64,000 nt of DNA from contig CALATA010000020.1 in NCBI GenBank assembly GCA_937888905.1, positions 73,891 to 137,890 on the forward strand, given 5' to 3'. This DNA comes from Terrimonas sp937888905 (GTDB lineage Bacteria > Bacteroidota > Bacteroidia > Chitinophagales > Chitinophagaceae). Positions 19,801 to 28,324 of this stretch are shown in pieces (position 1 is the first letter of the stretch; each line of letters opens with the position of its first letter). The notes under the pieces are model-generated. The model made no database searches. It was given only the letters and a program-made list of their open reading frames with translations, and was not told the origin of the DNA. A program made the position numbers and the translations under genes.

Positions 19801-22800
19801 AGAAGGAGTTGATGGAAGATTGGCTGGTGACAGACTATGCCGGCGGAAGGAGCCTTTGGCAGTACGCTTACTACCAGGCAATTTGTCAACGCACGCCCGG
19901 TGCATCGGGATGTGTTGCACCTGGTGTCGATGATAAACCACCCTTCAGTACATTGTCCGCTGCTGATAAAGATTCAGTCTGGAATAAATTTAAAAACCTG
20001 TACCTGCAGGCCCGTACGAGCCTGATGGATGAATACATTGCCGAGCAGGCGCCTTTGCCTGCCAGCGATGAAACCGATCTTATTGCACAAGGTTATTTCC
20101 TGCATTTCCCCCGTAATAAAGACCAGCAGATAAGCCAGATGGGCAACAATAGCCAGGATCCGGGAAGCTGGAGCTTCTGGCCTCCTGCAAATCCCACAAC
20201 CGGTGAACCCAATCTGCCGCCGAACTGGGGTAGTGCTGCACAGCAGGAAGAAATTTATACGGGTCGTTGTGAAGCCAATATTGGCCAATGGAAATTATGG
20301 TTCGAGCAATGCCCCGCATTAAATACACATCCTGATAAAGCTGCGATTCTTGCCACACTGATGGAAGAAATGGTGAAGATTTGCCGCAAAGGCAGCAACC
20401 AGGCAAATCCTTTCGGTGCATCCGAAGTAGCACCTTCTACGCCGGTAGACGGCTCTTACCGCAGCTTTGAAGAACTGATCAATACAGTTTTTGCGGCCAA
20501 TGGTATTGCACGTACCGATGTATGTAATCCCTTTATCATAGAATATCCTAAAGCTTATAGTAAAGGAACGCCGGTAACTACACAATACACAACGGCGATT
20601 GACAGTTGCAACTGCGACCGCTTTGCGGAAATAAAAGAAGATGCCATCAAGGGCGGTAAAAATCCCAATGTACTCAGTTCACTGAATGAGTACCTGTGGC
20701 AGACATACGGCGACACCCTTAGCCTCGATCTGTTCAATGCCTTCCAGCGTTGTAATGAAATAGGCGATACGGTCATCAACAACTGCCAGACTTATAATAC
20801 CAGTGTGAAGTTACCTTGTGGTACGCTGGATCCCTGTGGCACGCAAGGAGGAGGATTGGTGCTGAAAATGTCAGAAAGCGGCGATCCTTACACCTCCAAA
20901 GCTCCCGGAGGACCAATAGGCAATTTCTGCTTCGAAGGATATGTATGGGATCCTGTACTGGAAACCTGTGTGCCTGACAACCAGACTTGTCCGGAAGGGT
21001 ATACCTGGGATTCATGGCAGCAAACCTGTGTGGCGAATATGCCGGGCCTTTGCCCGCCCGGATATGTCTGGAGTACGAAATTGGGAACCTGTATTGAAGA
21101 AGTACCGATAGACAGTTGTACCTATTACTGCCCTGTTACCAAATGCGACACAACGATCATTACTGTTATACAATTACCTACGGCAGTTGTTATTCCTGAT
21201 TTTATCCAATGCGGATCAACAGGCGCAGCGCGTTGTGTCACCTGTACAGACCTGCGTGCGTTGAAGGCGGAGTTTGATCTTTACTTTGATCTTCCTTATA
21301 AAAATGCACCGATCCAGGGTTCGACCAACCTTTCGGAGACAGATATTAACTACAACAAAAACTTTGCGCGCTTCCTGAATTACCGGACCGGCTTTAGCTT
21401 CACCTGGGGTGATTACATGCGATCGATCGACAGCACGGAGTGTAACCTGGGCACGGGCGGCAACCAGACGGTGATCTGCCGCGACAAAACATTGACCGAT
21501 ACAACCGGCATCTTTGTAAAACCCGATCCCTGCCAGGCCACCTACGACATGGCCACGCATATTGCGCAGCAGGTATATGAATACAGGCTGCAATGGTACC
21601 TGGGAGAATTTGAAAGACAGTACCGTGCTAAATGTATGGCAGCGGGCAAACTGGAAACCTTCACCGCCAGCTACCTGCCGAAAGAATACCACTATACCCT
21701 TTACTACTACGACCAGGCGGGCAACCTGGTGAAAACGGTGCCGCCCGCCGGTGTGCGCCCGGACTATAGCACGGCTTATCTGAATGAGATCAAAGCCAAA
21801 CGTGCCGCCAACCAGGACCGCGCGGCCCTGCATGAGAAAGTGACGCAGTACCGGTACAATGGTCTGAACCAGGTAGTAGCGCAAAACTCACCGGATGGTG
21901 GTACGAGTAAATTCTGGTACGACAGATTGGGCAGACTGACCGTGAGCCAGAACGCGGAGCAGGCGCTGCACAACCAATACAGCTATACGAAATATGACAA
22001 CCTGGGCCGCATTACCGAAATAGGCCAGAAGGCGAATACAACTGCCATCACACAAACGATCAGCAAAGAAGAAGGCACGCTCACTGCCTGGCTGAATGGA
22101 GCAAGCGTAACGGATCAACTGACGATCACGGTGTACGATGAAAAATACAATCCGCTGAGTCCCGACCCGGGTATTGCAGCCGGTATCGACCAGCAGAACC
22201 TGCGCAACCGCGTGAGTTACTCGATGGTGAAGGCCTTGAGTACCGATACCTGGCATCAAACCGCCACCTTCTATACGTATGACATTCACGGTAATGTCAA
22301 TCAACTGTTGCAGGACTACAGAGGAGTGGCCAACCTGCCCTCTTCAGATCGACTGAAGACCATCAAATACCAATACGACCTTGTGAGTGGTAAAGTGAAC
22401 GAAGTAGCTTACCAGCCGGGAGCGGCGGATGGCTTCTATCACCGCTATGTGTATGATGCGGAGAACCGCATCACCGATGTGGAAACGAGCCGCGATGGTG
22501 TGTATTGGGAGCATGAGGCGAACTACGAATACTACAAACATGGCCCGCTGGCAAGAATGGTATTGGGTAAAGAACTGCAGGGTGTAGACTATGCATATAC
22601 GATACAAGGCTGGCTCAAAGGTGTGAACGGCAGCAGCCTGACACCGGATAAGGACATGGGCAAAGACGGACTGAACACGGGAACGCCTTCTGTGTTTGGC
22701 AGAGATATCTACGGTTATGCACTGCACTACTTTGATAATGGAGCTTCCGAAAATGATTACTATTCAATCGGAGGAACGGGTGCTTTTGCCCGTCCCAACA

Positions 22801-24800
22801 ACGGATCATTTAAGTCATTATACAACGGCAACATTGGTGCGATGACGGTGAACAACGCAGGCTTGAAAAAAGGCAACCCTTCCACCACCAACTCGCTGCC
22901 ACTGTTTTACAACTACAGCTATGATCAGTTGAACCGTATTGTAGGCATGCAGGCCTATAAAGGTCTGAATGAATCCACGAACCTGTGGACCCCGATCCTG
23001 ATTCAGGACTACAGTGAAGGAACAACTTATGATCCGGATGGTAACATCCTGACTTACGGCCGCAATGGTGCTCCGGAAGTCGGTCTGCCCAACAAGATGG
23101 ATGACCTGAGCTATGAGTATTATGCAGGTAACAACCGTTTGAGAAGAGTAGGAGACAATAGCTCATTTACCGGTAACTATGCGGAAGACATCGACGACCA
23201 GGCTGACCCCAACAACTATACCTATGATGCGATCGGTAATCTGAAGACCGATGTATCCGAAGGCATCACGGCGATCAACTGGACAGTATACGGGAAAATA
23301 GCGAGCGTGGTCAAATCTGGCGGCGCCATCAGTTATACCTACGATGCCTCAGGCAACCGCATTACGAAAAATGCAGCAGGCAAAACAACGCTGTACATAA
23401 GAGATGCCAGTGGCAATGTGATGAGTGTATACGAAGTCCCGGCCGTAAACCAGATCGAGCAAAAAGAGTTACATTTATACGGCAGCAGCCGGTTGGGCAT
23501 GGCCTTGAAAGAGAGTCGGGCTACGGTTACCGATGCGCTGGCGACCGGTTTTGATCCTGCGAAAACCAAAACGCAGCGCAGGGGCGAGAAGTTCTTTGAG
23601 TTGAGCAATCATTTGGGTAATGTGCTGACCACGCTTACCGATAAGAAGTTACAACAAGGTAAGGCCGCACCGAATGAAGCTGAGTTGGATTACTTTACGG
23701 TAGATGTAGCAAGTGCAACGGATTATTATCCTTTCGGCATGGGTATGCCCGGAAGAAAAGTGGCGAGTGAGGTGTATCGGTATGGGTTTAATGGGAAGGA
23801 GAATGATCCGGAGACTGGTACGCAGGATTATGGATTACGTATATATAGCCCGGCATTGGCGAAATTCTTGAGTGTCGACCCTCTGGCTCAGGAGTTTCCT
23901 TGGAATAGCCCCTATTCGTTCGCAGAAGGTGATCCAATAAATAATATTGATCTAGATGGGGCAGAAAAGTATTCGGAGAAGGAACTCAATTATTATAAGA
24001 ATAAATATGCCCCATTACTTAAGAAGATAAGTGAGGAAAGCGCTTTACAACTAATTGCAGCGCGCGGAGCTGCCGATGCTAACTACAATGCTAATACCTT
24101 GGGCGGAGGAGACTTTTTCGGAGCCACAGATAATTTGGATGAGTATACTGATCCAAGGGAGCGAACTGCTTATCTTTTAGGGAGAATAAGTGGAGATATT
24201 TCAGCATCATTTCAAGGAATTGTCCAAGCCGAGATCGGGGGTAGCGCGGCACTTACAACTGGCGTACAATCTGCAGGAGTCGGTGCCGTCGCCGGAACAG
24301 GTGTAGCCGCTCACGGATTAGCAAAAACGTTAACTGCGCAAATGGATTTAACTTGGGCGCTGTCAAAACTCGAACTTGCAAAGGTAGGCGCTGTATTACA
24401 ATCCACCGGATCTGCATCCGAGAAATTAACACAACAGAACAAGTCTGCGCATCAAAAGAGTGAAGAGGCTCCCAAATCCGAATCAAAACTTCTTGGCCAG
24501 AATGGGGCTAAATTCCCAAGCAGGACTACAAAGGAGCTGACACCAGGAGGAAAGGAGCGAATCGATGTTGAGAATCCTGATCCAGGTGGGAGAGCAGGAC
24601 AAATTCACTATCAAAATGGAAAAGTTAAACTAATGTTCGACCCGGAGAAAATGGAATTTTTCCAGTACTCAAAAAAAACAAAAAAATGGGATGACCCTAT
24701 TTCAAAAACTGAAAACAAAAAATTACTGAATAATTCGGGTGTTCAACAAGGAATTAATAAGGGATTGAAACTTCTCGGCGAAAAAGAAATCACTTTTTAA
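16848..24800 (+). CDS. RHS repeat polymorphic-toxin-type protein (2650 aa)
   Basis: The N-terminus has a basic head and a signal segment (L-F-W-L-M-T-C-S-G-I-L-H-A-Q). A segment at about residues 325-385 (Y-F-D-G-S-L-R-G-R-Q-T-V, then F-Y-D-A-E-G-R-P) resembles the N-terminal domain of Bacteroidota RHS proteins (DUF6443-like). Three Cys-bounded repeats of the form C-P-x-G-Y-x-W-...-T-C lie at about 1358-1422. YD repeats fill about 1600-2300 (F-W-Y-D-R-L-G-R-L; Y-D-I-H-G-N-V-N-Q). The RHS core box is at about 2310-2366 (F-N-G-K-E-N-D-P-E-T-G, then Y-S-F-A-E-G-D-P-I-N-N). The last ~280 residues are the variable tip, which is AT-rich and ends in a domain with E-R-I-D-V-E-N-P-D-P-G-G-R-A-G-Q-I-H-Y-Q near 2570. 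That motif faintly recalls polymorphic toxin type 24, but I am not sure. A candidate immunity gene starts 2 bp after the stop. Confidence 0.9.
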   Translation: MKRGFVSITKQMMTAVKNRCTWMLFWLMTCSGILHAQTPRGLLPDGGVEDVVISAMNGVTDVDPGDHIVEWSNGSLTVSPAQQGAVSRKYRNVISFYVNESNLTHVLPDFTASVDLVIEYKATLADPLQTLNKTLTLEYKKGAGELSDVRQYITFEGAEYVKVTVTPYLPNPVGTLAYENVLTLENTTYVTRYFTISNTPFTLNLPPTLTSANDVLNASWSPPVNAGHNAVQLEWAWLEDELESNYYVGGSFTTASKEKLLRTNSSRVDLVYSATEFGIPLLYDGQGKVYYRVRGISIQPSGTRVAGPWSAIQSAGFSGHETKLNWQSTSSYAEEGKHKTVIQYFDGSLRGRQTVTKNNVTRDVITAETFYDAEGRPAVQVLPAPGRQIPNIEEPIAYRKNLNKFNSPDYSINEQGDNEDHADFFDWQFTGSKTPILLSNVDGSASQYYSIQNTNRSGINAYIPDAEGYPYALTRYTPDGTGRVLSQSGVGAAMQMGTGRETKYYYGSPTQEELDALFGTEVGDKSHYFKNMVKDANGQMSVSYVDMHGRTIATALAGDNPANLQALDYTNAVHYPNQDHSSALTVNLLDVNSNSVKGNSIESVTSLLVPTTTTYSFDYTLTPQSLSLNACDEPTTVCYECLYDLQIAVIDESGEAVGPVAIKSYSNLSVEFDSLCSTPTRLFQNLDNPSAPRTSTITFSVQLEPGSYSIRKTLTLNEEALQKLKANYLERSHCEIDYQAIFDSVYNEVKTVTQCDNPPTNHQEASCAECEAEVGTLSAFTTAYLASIGYTETPTPALTAEIAAAYNKAKANCELLCGTSTLEVVTKRELMLADMMPPFGQYAKAYTNTTTMERKYNIFSTFTPATQPFFRKPKINPSTFGFYLDPFGNTDERIHTTPAILPAMPAGDFEQQFQDNWAEQLLPYHPEYNRLTFVETNLKPSYNWMHTFFAVQTYAQAVTEGYIFTSETGLAAKDPFFALSTAVSKKELMEDWLVTDYAGGRSLWQYAYYQAICQRTPGASGCVAPGVDDKPPFSTLSAADKDSVWNKFKNLYLQARTSLMDEYIAEQAPLPASDETDLIAQGYFLHFPRNKDQQISQMGNNSQDPGSWSFWPPANPTTGEPNLPPNWGSAAQQEEIYTGRCEANIGQWKLWFEQCPALNTHPDKAAILATLMEEMVKICRKGSNQANPFGASEVAPSTPVDGSYRSFEELINTVFAANGIARTDVCNPFIIEYPKAYSKGTPVTTQYTTAIDSCNCDRFAEIKEDAIKGGKNPNVLSSLNEYLWQTYGDTLSLDLFNAFQRCNEIGDTVINNCQTYNTSVKLPCGTLDPCGTQGGGLVLKMSESGDPYTSKAPGGPIGNFCFEGYVWDPVLETCVPDNQTCPEGYTWDSWQQTCVANMPGLCPPGYVWSTKLGTCIEEVPIDSCTYYCPVTKCDTTIITVIQLPTAVVIPDFIQCGSTGAARCVTCTDLRALKAEFDLYFDLPYKNAPIQGSTNLSETDINYNKNFARFLNYRTGFSFTWGDYMRSIDSTECNLGTGGNQTVICRDKTLTDTTGIFVKPDPCQATYDMATHIAQQVYEYRLQWYLGEFERQYRAKCMAAGKLETFTASYLPKEYHYTLYYYDQAGNLVKTVPPAGVRPDYSTAYLNEIKAKRAANQDRAALHEKVTQYRYNGLNQVVAQNSPDGGTSKFWYDRLGRLTVSQNAEQALHNQYSYTKYDNLGRITEIGQKANTTAITQTISKEEGTLTAWLNGASVTDQLTITVYDEKYNPLSPDPGIAAGIDQQNLRNRVSYSMVKALSTDTWHQTATFYTYDIHGNVNQLLQDYRGVANLPSSDRLKTIKYQYDLVSGKVNEVAYQPGAADGFYHRYVYDAENRITDVETSRDGVYWEHEANYEYYKHGPLARMVLGKELQGVDYAYTIQGWLKGVNGSSLTPDKDMGKDGLNTGTPSVFGRDIYGYALHYFDNGASENDYYSIGGTGAFARPNNGSFKSLYNGNIGAMTVNNAGLKKGNPSTTNSLPLFYNYSYDQLNRIVGMQAYKGLNESTNLWTPILIQDYSEGTTYDPDGNILTYGRNGAPEVGLPNKMDDLSYEYYAGNNRLRRVGDNSSFTGNYAEDIDDQADPNNYTYDAIGNLKTDVSEGITAINWTVYGKIASVVKSGGAISYTYDASGNRITKNAAGKTTLYIRDASGNVMSVYEVPAVNQIEQKELHLYGSSRLGMALKESRATVTDALATGFDPAKTKTQRRGEKFFELSNHLGNVLTTLTDKKLQQGKAAPNEAELDYFTVDVASATDYYPFGMGMPGRKVASEVYRYGFNGKENDPETGTQDYGLRIYSPALAKFLSVDPLAQEFPWNSPYSFAEGDPINNIDLDGAEKYSEKELNYYKNKYAPLLKKISEESALQLIAARGAADANYNANTLGGGDFFGATDNLDEYTDPRERTAYLLGRISGDISASFQGIVQAEIGGSAALTTGVQSAGVGAVAGTGVAAHGLAKTLTAQMDLTWALSKLELAKVGAVLQSTGSASEKLTQQNKSAHQKSEEAPKSESKLLGQNGAKFPSRTTKELTPGGKERIDVENPDPGGRAGQIHYQNGKVKLMFDPEKMEFFQYSKKTKKWDDPISKTENKKLLNNSGVQQGINKGLKLLGEKEITF
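21631..22849. repeat. Direct repeat, copy 1 (inside the RHS gene)
   Basis: This 1.2-kb stretch of the YD-repeat region recurs at 25441-26659 with a constant offset of 3810 bp. Every line I compared matches base for base, and the protein frame and the antisense frames translate identically. The sequences diverge on both sides. Confidence 0.9.
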
Positions 24801-24802
24801 AA

Positions 24803-25321
24803 ATGAAAATACGTTTTAATAAACTTTTGGAGGCTTACCTCATTGATTTTGACTTAGATATCGAGGAAGAATTAAATCGGCGGTCCGATGAATTGAGTGC
24901 TGATCTTCCGGTGTCGTTAAAAGAGTTATTGGCCAGTCCTATTAGGGTAAATGATGGTGTATTTGTGTTAAGTGGTCTTACGGGCGAATTGGAAATGTCT
25001 GAGGGTGAGATCGATGATAAGACTGGTGTAGAATGTGATGTCAATAAGATTAATTTGATTGATTATGGTGAAAGACGGGATGCTGAGTATTTATTGACTC
25101 AAGGTATTCGCTTATCAATTTTATTGTCTAGAAAATTGAATGCTGAGTACCCTGTAATACCGTTCCGGGTAATCTTTTCATTCGGAATTTCCAAGTACAT
25201 TGACTCCGTTGTCAGATTTCATGCAAAACGTGCTGGCGAGACATGGCTGTCGGAAAATTTTCAAAATGAAATAGCCATTCAAGGGATATTAGCTCTCGAA
25301 ATAGGTGCTAAAGACAAGTAA
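24803..25321 (+). CDS. Candidate immunity protein for the RHS tip
   Basis: The 172-aa protein is acidic with no signal peptide or membrane segment, so it should be cytoplasmic. It is helical at the N-terminus (L-L-E-A-Y-L-I-D-F-D-L-D-I-E-E-E-L) and mixed afterwards. I do not recognise the family. The start ATG lies 2 bp after the RHS stop, and the AT-rich composition matches the toxin tip rather than the rest of the RHS gene. That is the standard position and signature of an immunity gene for a polymorphic toxin. A terminator follows at 25360-25388. The function is inferred from position only. Confidence 0.7.
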   Translation: MKIRFNKLLEAYLIDFDLDIEEELNRRSDELSADLPVSLKELLASPIRVNDGVFVLSGLTGELEMSEGEIDDKTGVECDVNKINLIDYGERRDAEYLLTQGIRLSILLSRKLNAEYPVIPFRVIFSFGISKYIDSVVRFHAKRAGETWLSENFQNEIAIQGILALEIGAKDK

Positions 25322-25359
25322 ACTTTAAACAATCCCAGGCAACCAAATAGATTCTCGAG

Positions 25360-25388
25360 CAGCGAGGTTTTAAAGCTTCGCTGTTTTT
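25360..25388 (+). terminator. Rho-independent terminator of the RHS operon
   Basis: Stem CAGCGA (25360-25365) / TCGCTG (25378-25383) with a ~12-nt loop is followed by five T. It separates the RHS-immunity operon from the headless RHS copy, which begins about 8 bp later. Confidence 0.65.
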
Positions 25389-25395
25389 CATGGCT

Positions 25396-26866
25396 GGCTG
25401 CAATGGTATTTGGGAGAGTTTGAACGGCAGTACCGGGAAAAATGTATGGCAGCGGGCAAACTGGAAACCTTCACCGCCAGCTACCTGCCGAAAGAATACC
25501 ACTATACCCTTTACTACTACGACCAGGCGGGCAACCTGGTGAAAACGGTGCCGCCCGCCGGTGTGCGCCCGGACTATAGCACGGCTTATCTGAATGAGAT
25601 CAAAGCCAAACGTGCCGCCAACCAGGACCGCGCGGCCCTGCATGAGAAAGTGACGCAGTACCGGTACAATGGTCTGAACCAGGTAGTAGCGCAAAACTCA
25701 CCGGATGGTGGTACGAGTAAATTCTGGTACGACAGATTGGGCAGACTGACCGTGAGCCAGAACGCGGAGCAGGCGCTGCACAACCAATACAGCTATACGA
25801 AATATGACAACCTGGGCCGCATTACCGAAATAGGCCAGAAGGCGAATACAACTGCCATCACACAAACGATCAGCAAAGAAGAAGGCACGCTCACTGCCTG
25901 GCTGAATGGAGCAAGCGTAACGGATCAACTGACGATCACGGTGTACGATGAAAAATACAATCCGCTGAGTCCCGACCCGGGTATTGCAGCCGGTATCGAC
26001 CAGCAGAACCTGCGCAACCGCGTGAGTTACTCGATGGTGAAGGCCTTGAGTACCGATACCTGGCATCAAACCGCCACCTTCTATACGTATGACATTCACG
26101 GTAATGTCAATCAACTGTTGCAGGACTACAGAGGAGTGGCCAACCTGCCCTCTTCAGATCGACTGAAGACCATCAAATACCAATACGACCTTGTGAGTGG
26201 TAAAGTGAACGAAGTAGCTTACCAGCCGGGAGCGGCGGATGGCTTCTATCACCGCTATGTGTATGATGCGGAGAACCGCATCACCGATGTGGAAACGAGC
26301 CGCGATGGTGTGTATTGGGAGCATGAGGCGAACTACGAATACTACAAACATGGCCCGCTGGCAAGAATGGTATTGGGTAAAGAACTGCAGGGTGTAGACT
26401 ATGCATATACGATACAAGGCTGGCTCAAAGGTGTGAACGGCAGCAGCCTGACACCGGATAAGGACATGGGCAAAGACGGACTGAACACGGGAACGCCTTC
26501 TGTGTTTGGCAGAGATATCTACGGTTATGCACTGCACTACTTTGATAATGGAGCTTCCGAAAATGATTACTATTCAATCGGAGGAACGGGTGCTTTTGCC
26601 CGTCCCAACAACGGATCATTTAAGTCATTATACAACGGCAACATTGGTGCGATGACGGTAAATAATGGTGGCTTGAAAAAGGGTAATCCGGCCACCACCA
26701 ACTCGCTGCCGCTGTTCTACAATTATAGCTATGACCAATTGAACCGCATCGTAGGCATGCAGGCTTACAAAGGGTTGAATGAATCCACGAAAGATGTAGT
26801 AAATTCTTCGTTAATTTACTATTGTTCAAATTTGAAGATGCTAACTTGGCATCCAAAATTCTATCG
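25396..26866 (+). pseudogene. Headless RHS fragment (orphan YD-repeat cassette)
   Basis: From 25396 the sequence matches codons about 1583-2044 of the RHS gene upstream. Homology stops at 26790, where the first copy continues differently. The fragment has no signal peptide, no RHS core box and no ATG at its head; the frame opens only from a TTG at 25410. The frame stays open through the break and reads K-D-V-V-N-S-S-L-I-Y-Y into the short membrane protein at 26868. The central 1.2 kb appears identical to copy 1, while both edges have drifted (about 45 bp at the left, about 130 bp at the right). It is best read as a displaced remnant of a former RHS gene, kept similar by gene conversion. Confidence 0.8.
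25441..26659. repeat. Direct repeat, copy 2 (in the orphan cassette)
   Basis: Apparently identical to 21631-22849, same orientation, 3810 bp apart. Recombination between the copies would remove the RHS core box, toxin tip, immunity gene and terminator. Confidence 0.9.
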
Positions 26867-26867
26867 G

Positions 26868-27047
26868 ATGCGAAGTAAAATCATAATTGTACTGCTGATG
26901 ATAAGCTGTGCGCTACTGGCCTGGAGCGTGCTTGGAATGGTCACCCATCGTCCGGGGATTTGGAATATAGCAAGAGTCGGGCTCGTTTTGTCAGGGCTTT
27001 CCTTACTGGCCGGAGTGGCACATCTTATCATACCGGAAAAGAAATAG
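26868..27047 (+). CDS. Small two-helix membrane protein
   Basis: From ATG 26868 the product has 59 residues and two hydrophobic helices (I-I-I-V-L-L-M-I-S-C-A-L-L-A-W and V-G-L-V-L-S-G-L-S-L-L-A-G-V-A) joined by a short loop, with a basic tail. An in-frame ATG at 26838 would add ten residues. It is fused in frame to the orphan RHS fragment upstream, but it looks like an independent gene that the fragment ran into. It might be an immunity protein of a lost toxin tip or an unrelated inner-membrane protein. There is no family recognition. Confidence 0.5.
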   Translation: MRSKIIIVLLMISCALLAWSVLGMVTHRPGIWNIARVGLVLSGLSLLAGVAHLIIPEKK

Positions 27048-27195
27048 TTTGCATTCCGTTTGGAAGGTTGGTATGGTTAAGCAAGCGAGTATATTGAAGT
27101 ATGAAAAAGCGATTATTTTCTTTAAGTTTAATTAGTCATTGATTATCTGCGGTTGTAAAAGTTATTACCAACTGCGCAATAAATCAGCATTTTTT

Positions 27196-27618
27196 ATGAT
27201 AAAAATAATCGCATTAACAACCTTGTTGATCTTCGCACTTTCCTATACAGCAAGTAGCCAGATTGATATCTATTTGAAAGAGTATAAAACTTATATTACT
27301 CCCGCGAAATGTAAGGATTCATTGATTCACTACAACAAAGACTCATCTTACGTTAAGATAGACCTGTTTAATTGTAAAGGGAAAATGAGTATTAAGGAGT
27401 TTGACCGTCACGGCACCCTGGTTGCTACGGGACAATATCAGGCTTCCCTGGATACATTGAAGCAGTATGTCGATCGATTTAATCTTTCAGGAGACCTGAT
27501 GGATGTTACGGTCGGTCGGTACTTTCAACCCTTGCGCGACGGAGTATGGATTTTTTATGAAAATGGACTGCCCGCGCGACAGGAAAGATATAAAAGAGGT
27601 GTTCTAATCAAGGACTAA
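27196..27618 (+). CDS. Small secreted protein with MORN-like C-terminal segment
   Basis: ATG 27196 gives 140 residues with a signal peptide (I-I-A-L-T-T-L-L-I-F-A-L-S-Y-T-A-S-S-Q). The C-terminal part (L-R-D-G-V-W-I-F-Y-E-N-G, then R-Q-E-R-Y-K-R-G-V-L) resembles the G-x-W-x-x-Y-x-x-G repeats of YwqK/MORN-type proteins, some of which act as antitoxins. A longer reading from 27139 has no signal peptide at its head and is less likely. The low G+C and the location just after the RHS region suggest part of the same variable region. The function is unknown. Confidence 0.65.
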   Translation: MIKIIALTTLLIFALSYTASSQIDIYLKEYKTYITPAKCKDSLIHYNKDSSYVKIDLFNCKGKMSIKEFDRHGTLVATGQYQASLDTLKQYVDRFNLSGDLMDVTVGRYFQPLRDGVWIFYENGLPARQERYKRGVLIKD

Positions 27619-27795
27619 CACTAAACCAGCCACCCTTATAGCAAGTCGCCCACCTCCCCAACATACTCTGCCACCCGGCAATCCATTCCCCACTCTGTAA
27701 ATTATTGTGTGTTTTATGAACTGGTCAGCAGTCTTCTACGTTAATAGCTTCACCGGCACGGTTTTTTAATCCTAACCCGGTTTATGCTATTCATT

Positions 27796-28191
27796 ATGAA
27801 ACAGCTTTTAGTTTTAATTCTAATCTCATTCTTATTTACCGCCTGCGATAGCCACCACCCGGGCTTGCATTTCCGCTACAACGAAATTGACGCCGAGGAC
27901 GTGCTGCCCATGGCTTACCGGGATAATAATTTCACCGCAGACAAACTCTCCGGCCCGCTCAATTGCCGCTACCGCAACGGACAGATGGAAACCCAGGCCT
28001 GCATTTCCTATACCGATAATTACGGCCTGACGTCGGATTATTCTTTCCGCAACGATTCCATTTTTATCCATGTTAAGAGAGGAGAGAAGCTCGCCGACGT
28101 GTGCGATTGCACCCGCCGCTACCGCCTGCAGTACAAACTCAACGGACTACCCGAAGGACATGAGTACCCGGTGTTTTTGGTCATACGGTAG
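27796..28191 (+). CDS. Putative lipoprotein
   Basis: ATG 27796 gives 131 residues starting with a textbook lipoprotein signal (M-K-Q-L-L-V-L-I-L-I-S-F-L-F-T-A-C, Cys at 17). An in-frame ATG at 27784 would add four residues. The mature part has four cysteines (C-R-Y, A-C-I-S-Y, D-V-C-D-C-T-R-R-Y), possibly in disulfides. The family is not recognised. A composite intergenic element with the CGGCTGTT word (in reverse) begins at the base after the stop. Confidence 0.65.
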   Translation: MKQLLVLILISFLFTACDSHHPGLHFRYNEIDAEDVLPMAYRDNNFTADKLSGPLNCRYRNGQMETQACISYTDNYGLTSDYSFRNDSIFIHVKRGEKLADVCDCTRRYRLQYKLNGLPEGHEYPVFLVIR

Positions 28192-28324
28192 AAACAGCCG
28201 TAGTAAGTAATAAGTAGTAGGTATTAAGTAATAAGTATGGTGCCTGGTTAAGGTTGTTAAAATCCTTTGCGTCTTTGCTCCTCATGCCACTTTGCGTGAA
28301 CCTTCACGCAGAGGCGCAAAGTAA
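28192..28324. repeat. Intergenic repeat words (composite element, reverse orientation) and hairpin
   Basis: 28192-28240 reads AAACAGCCG followed by AAGTAATAAGTAGTAGG-type words; its reverse complement is the CGGCTGTTT plus ACTTATTACTTA arrangement also seen near 29200, 49650 and 58990. Further on, TGCGTGAA/TTCACGCA (28293-28310) forms a hairpin amid CTTTGCG/CGCAAAG words. No coding region seen. Confidence 0.6.

Noticed and set aside
21216..22304. Minus-strand open frames in the RHS gene and their copies at 25308-26114
   Set aside because: Shadows of the YD-repeat frame; they recur only because the DNA is duplicated.
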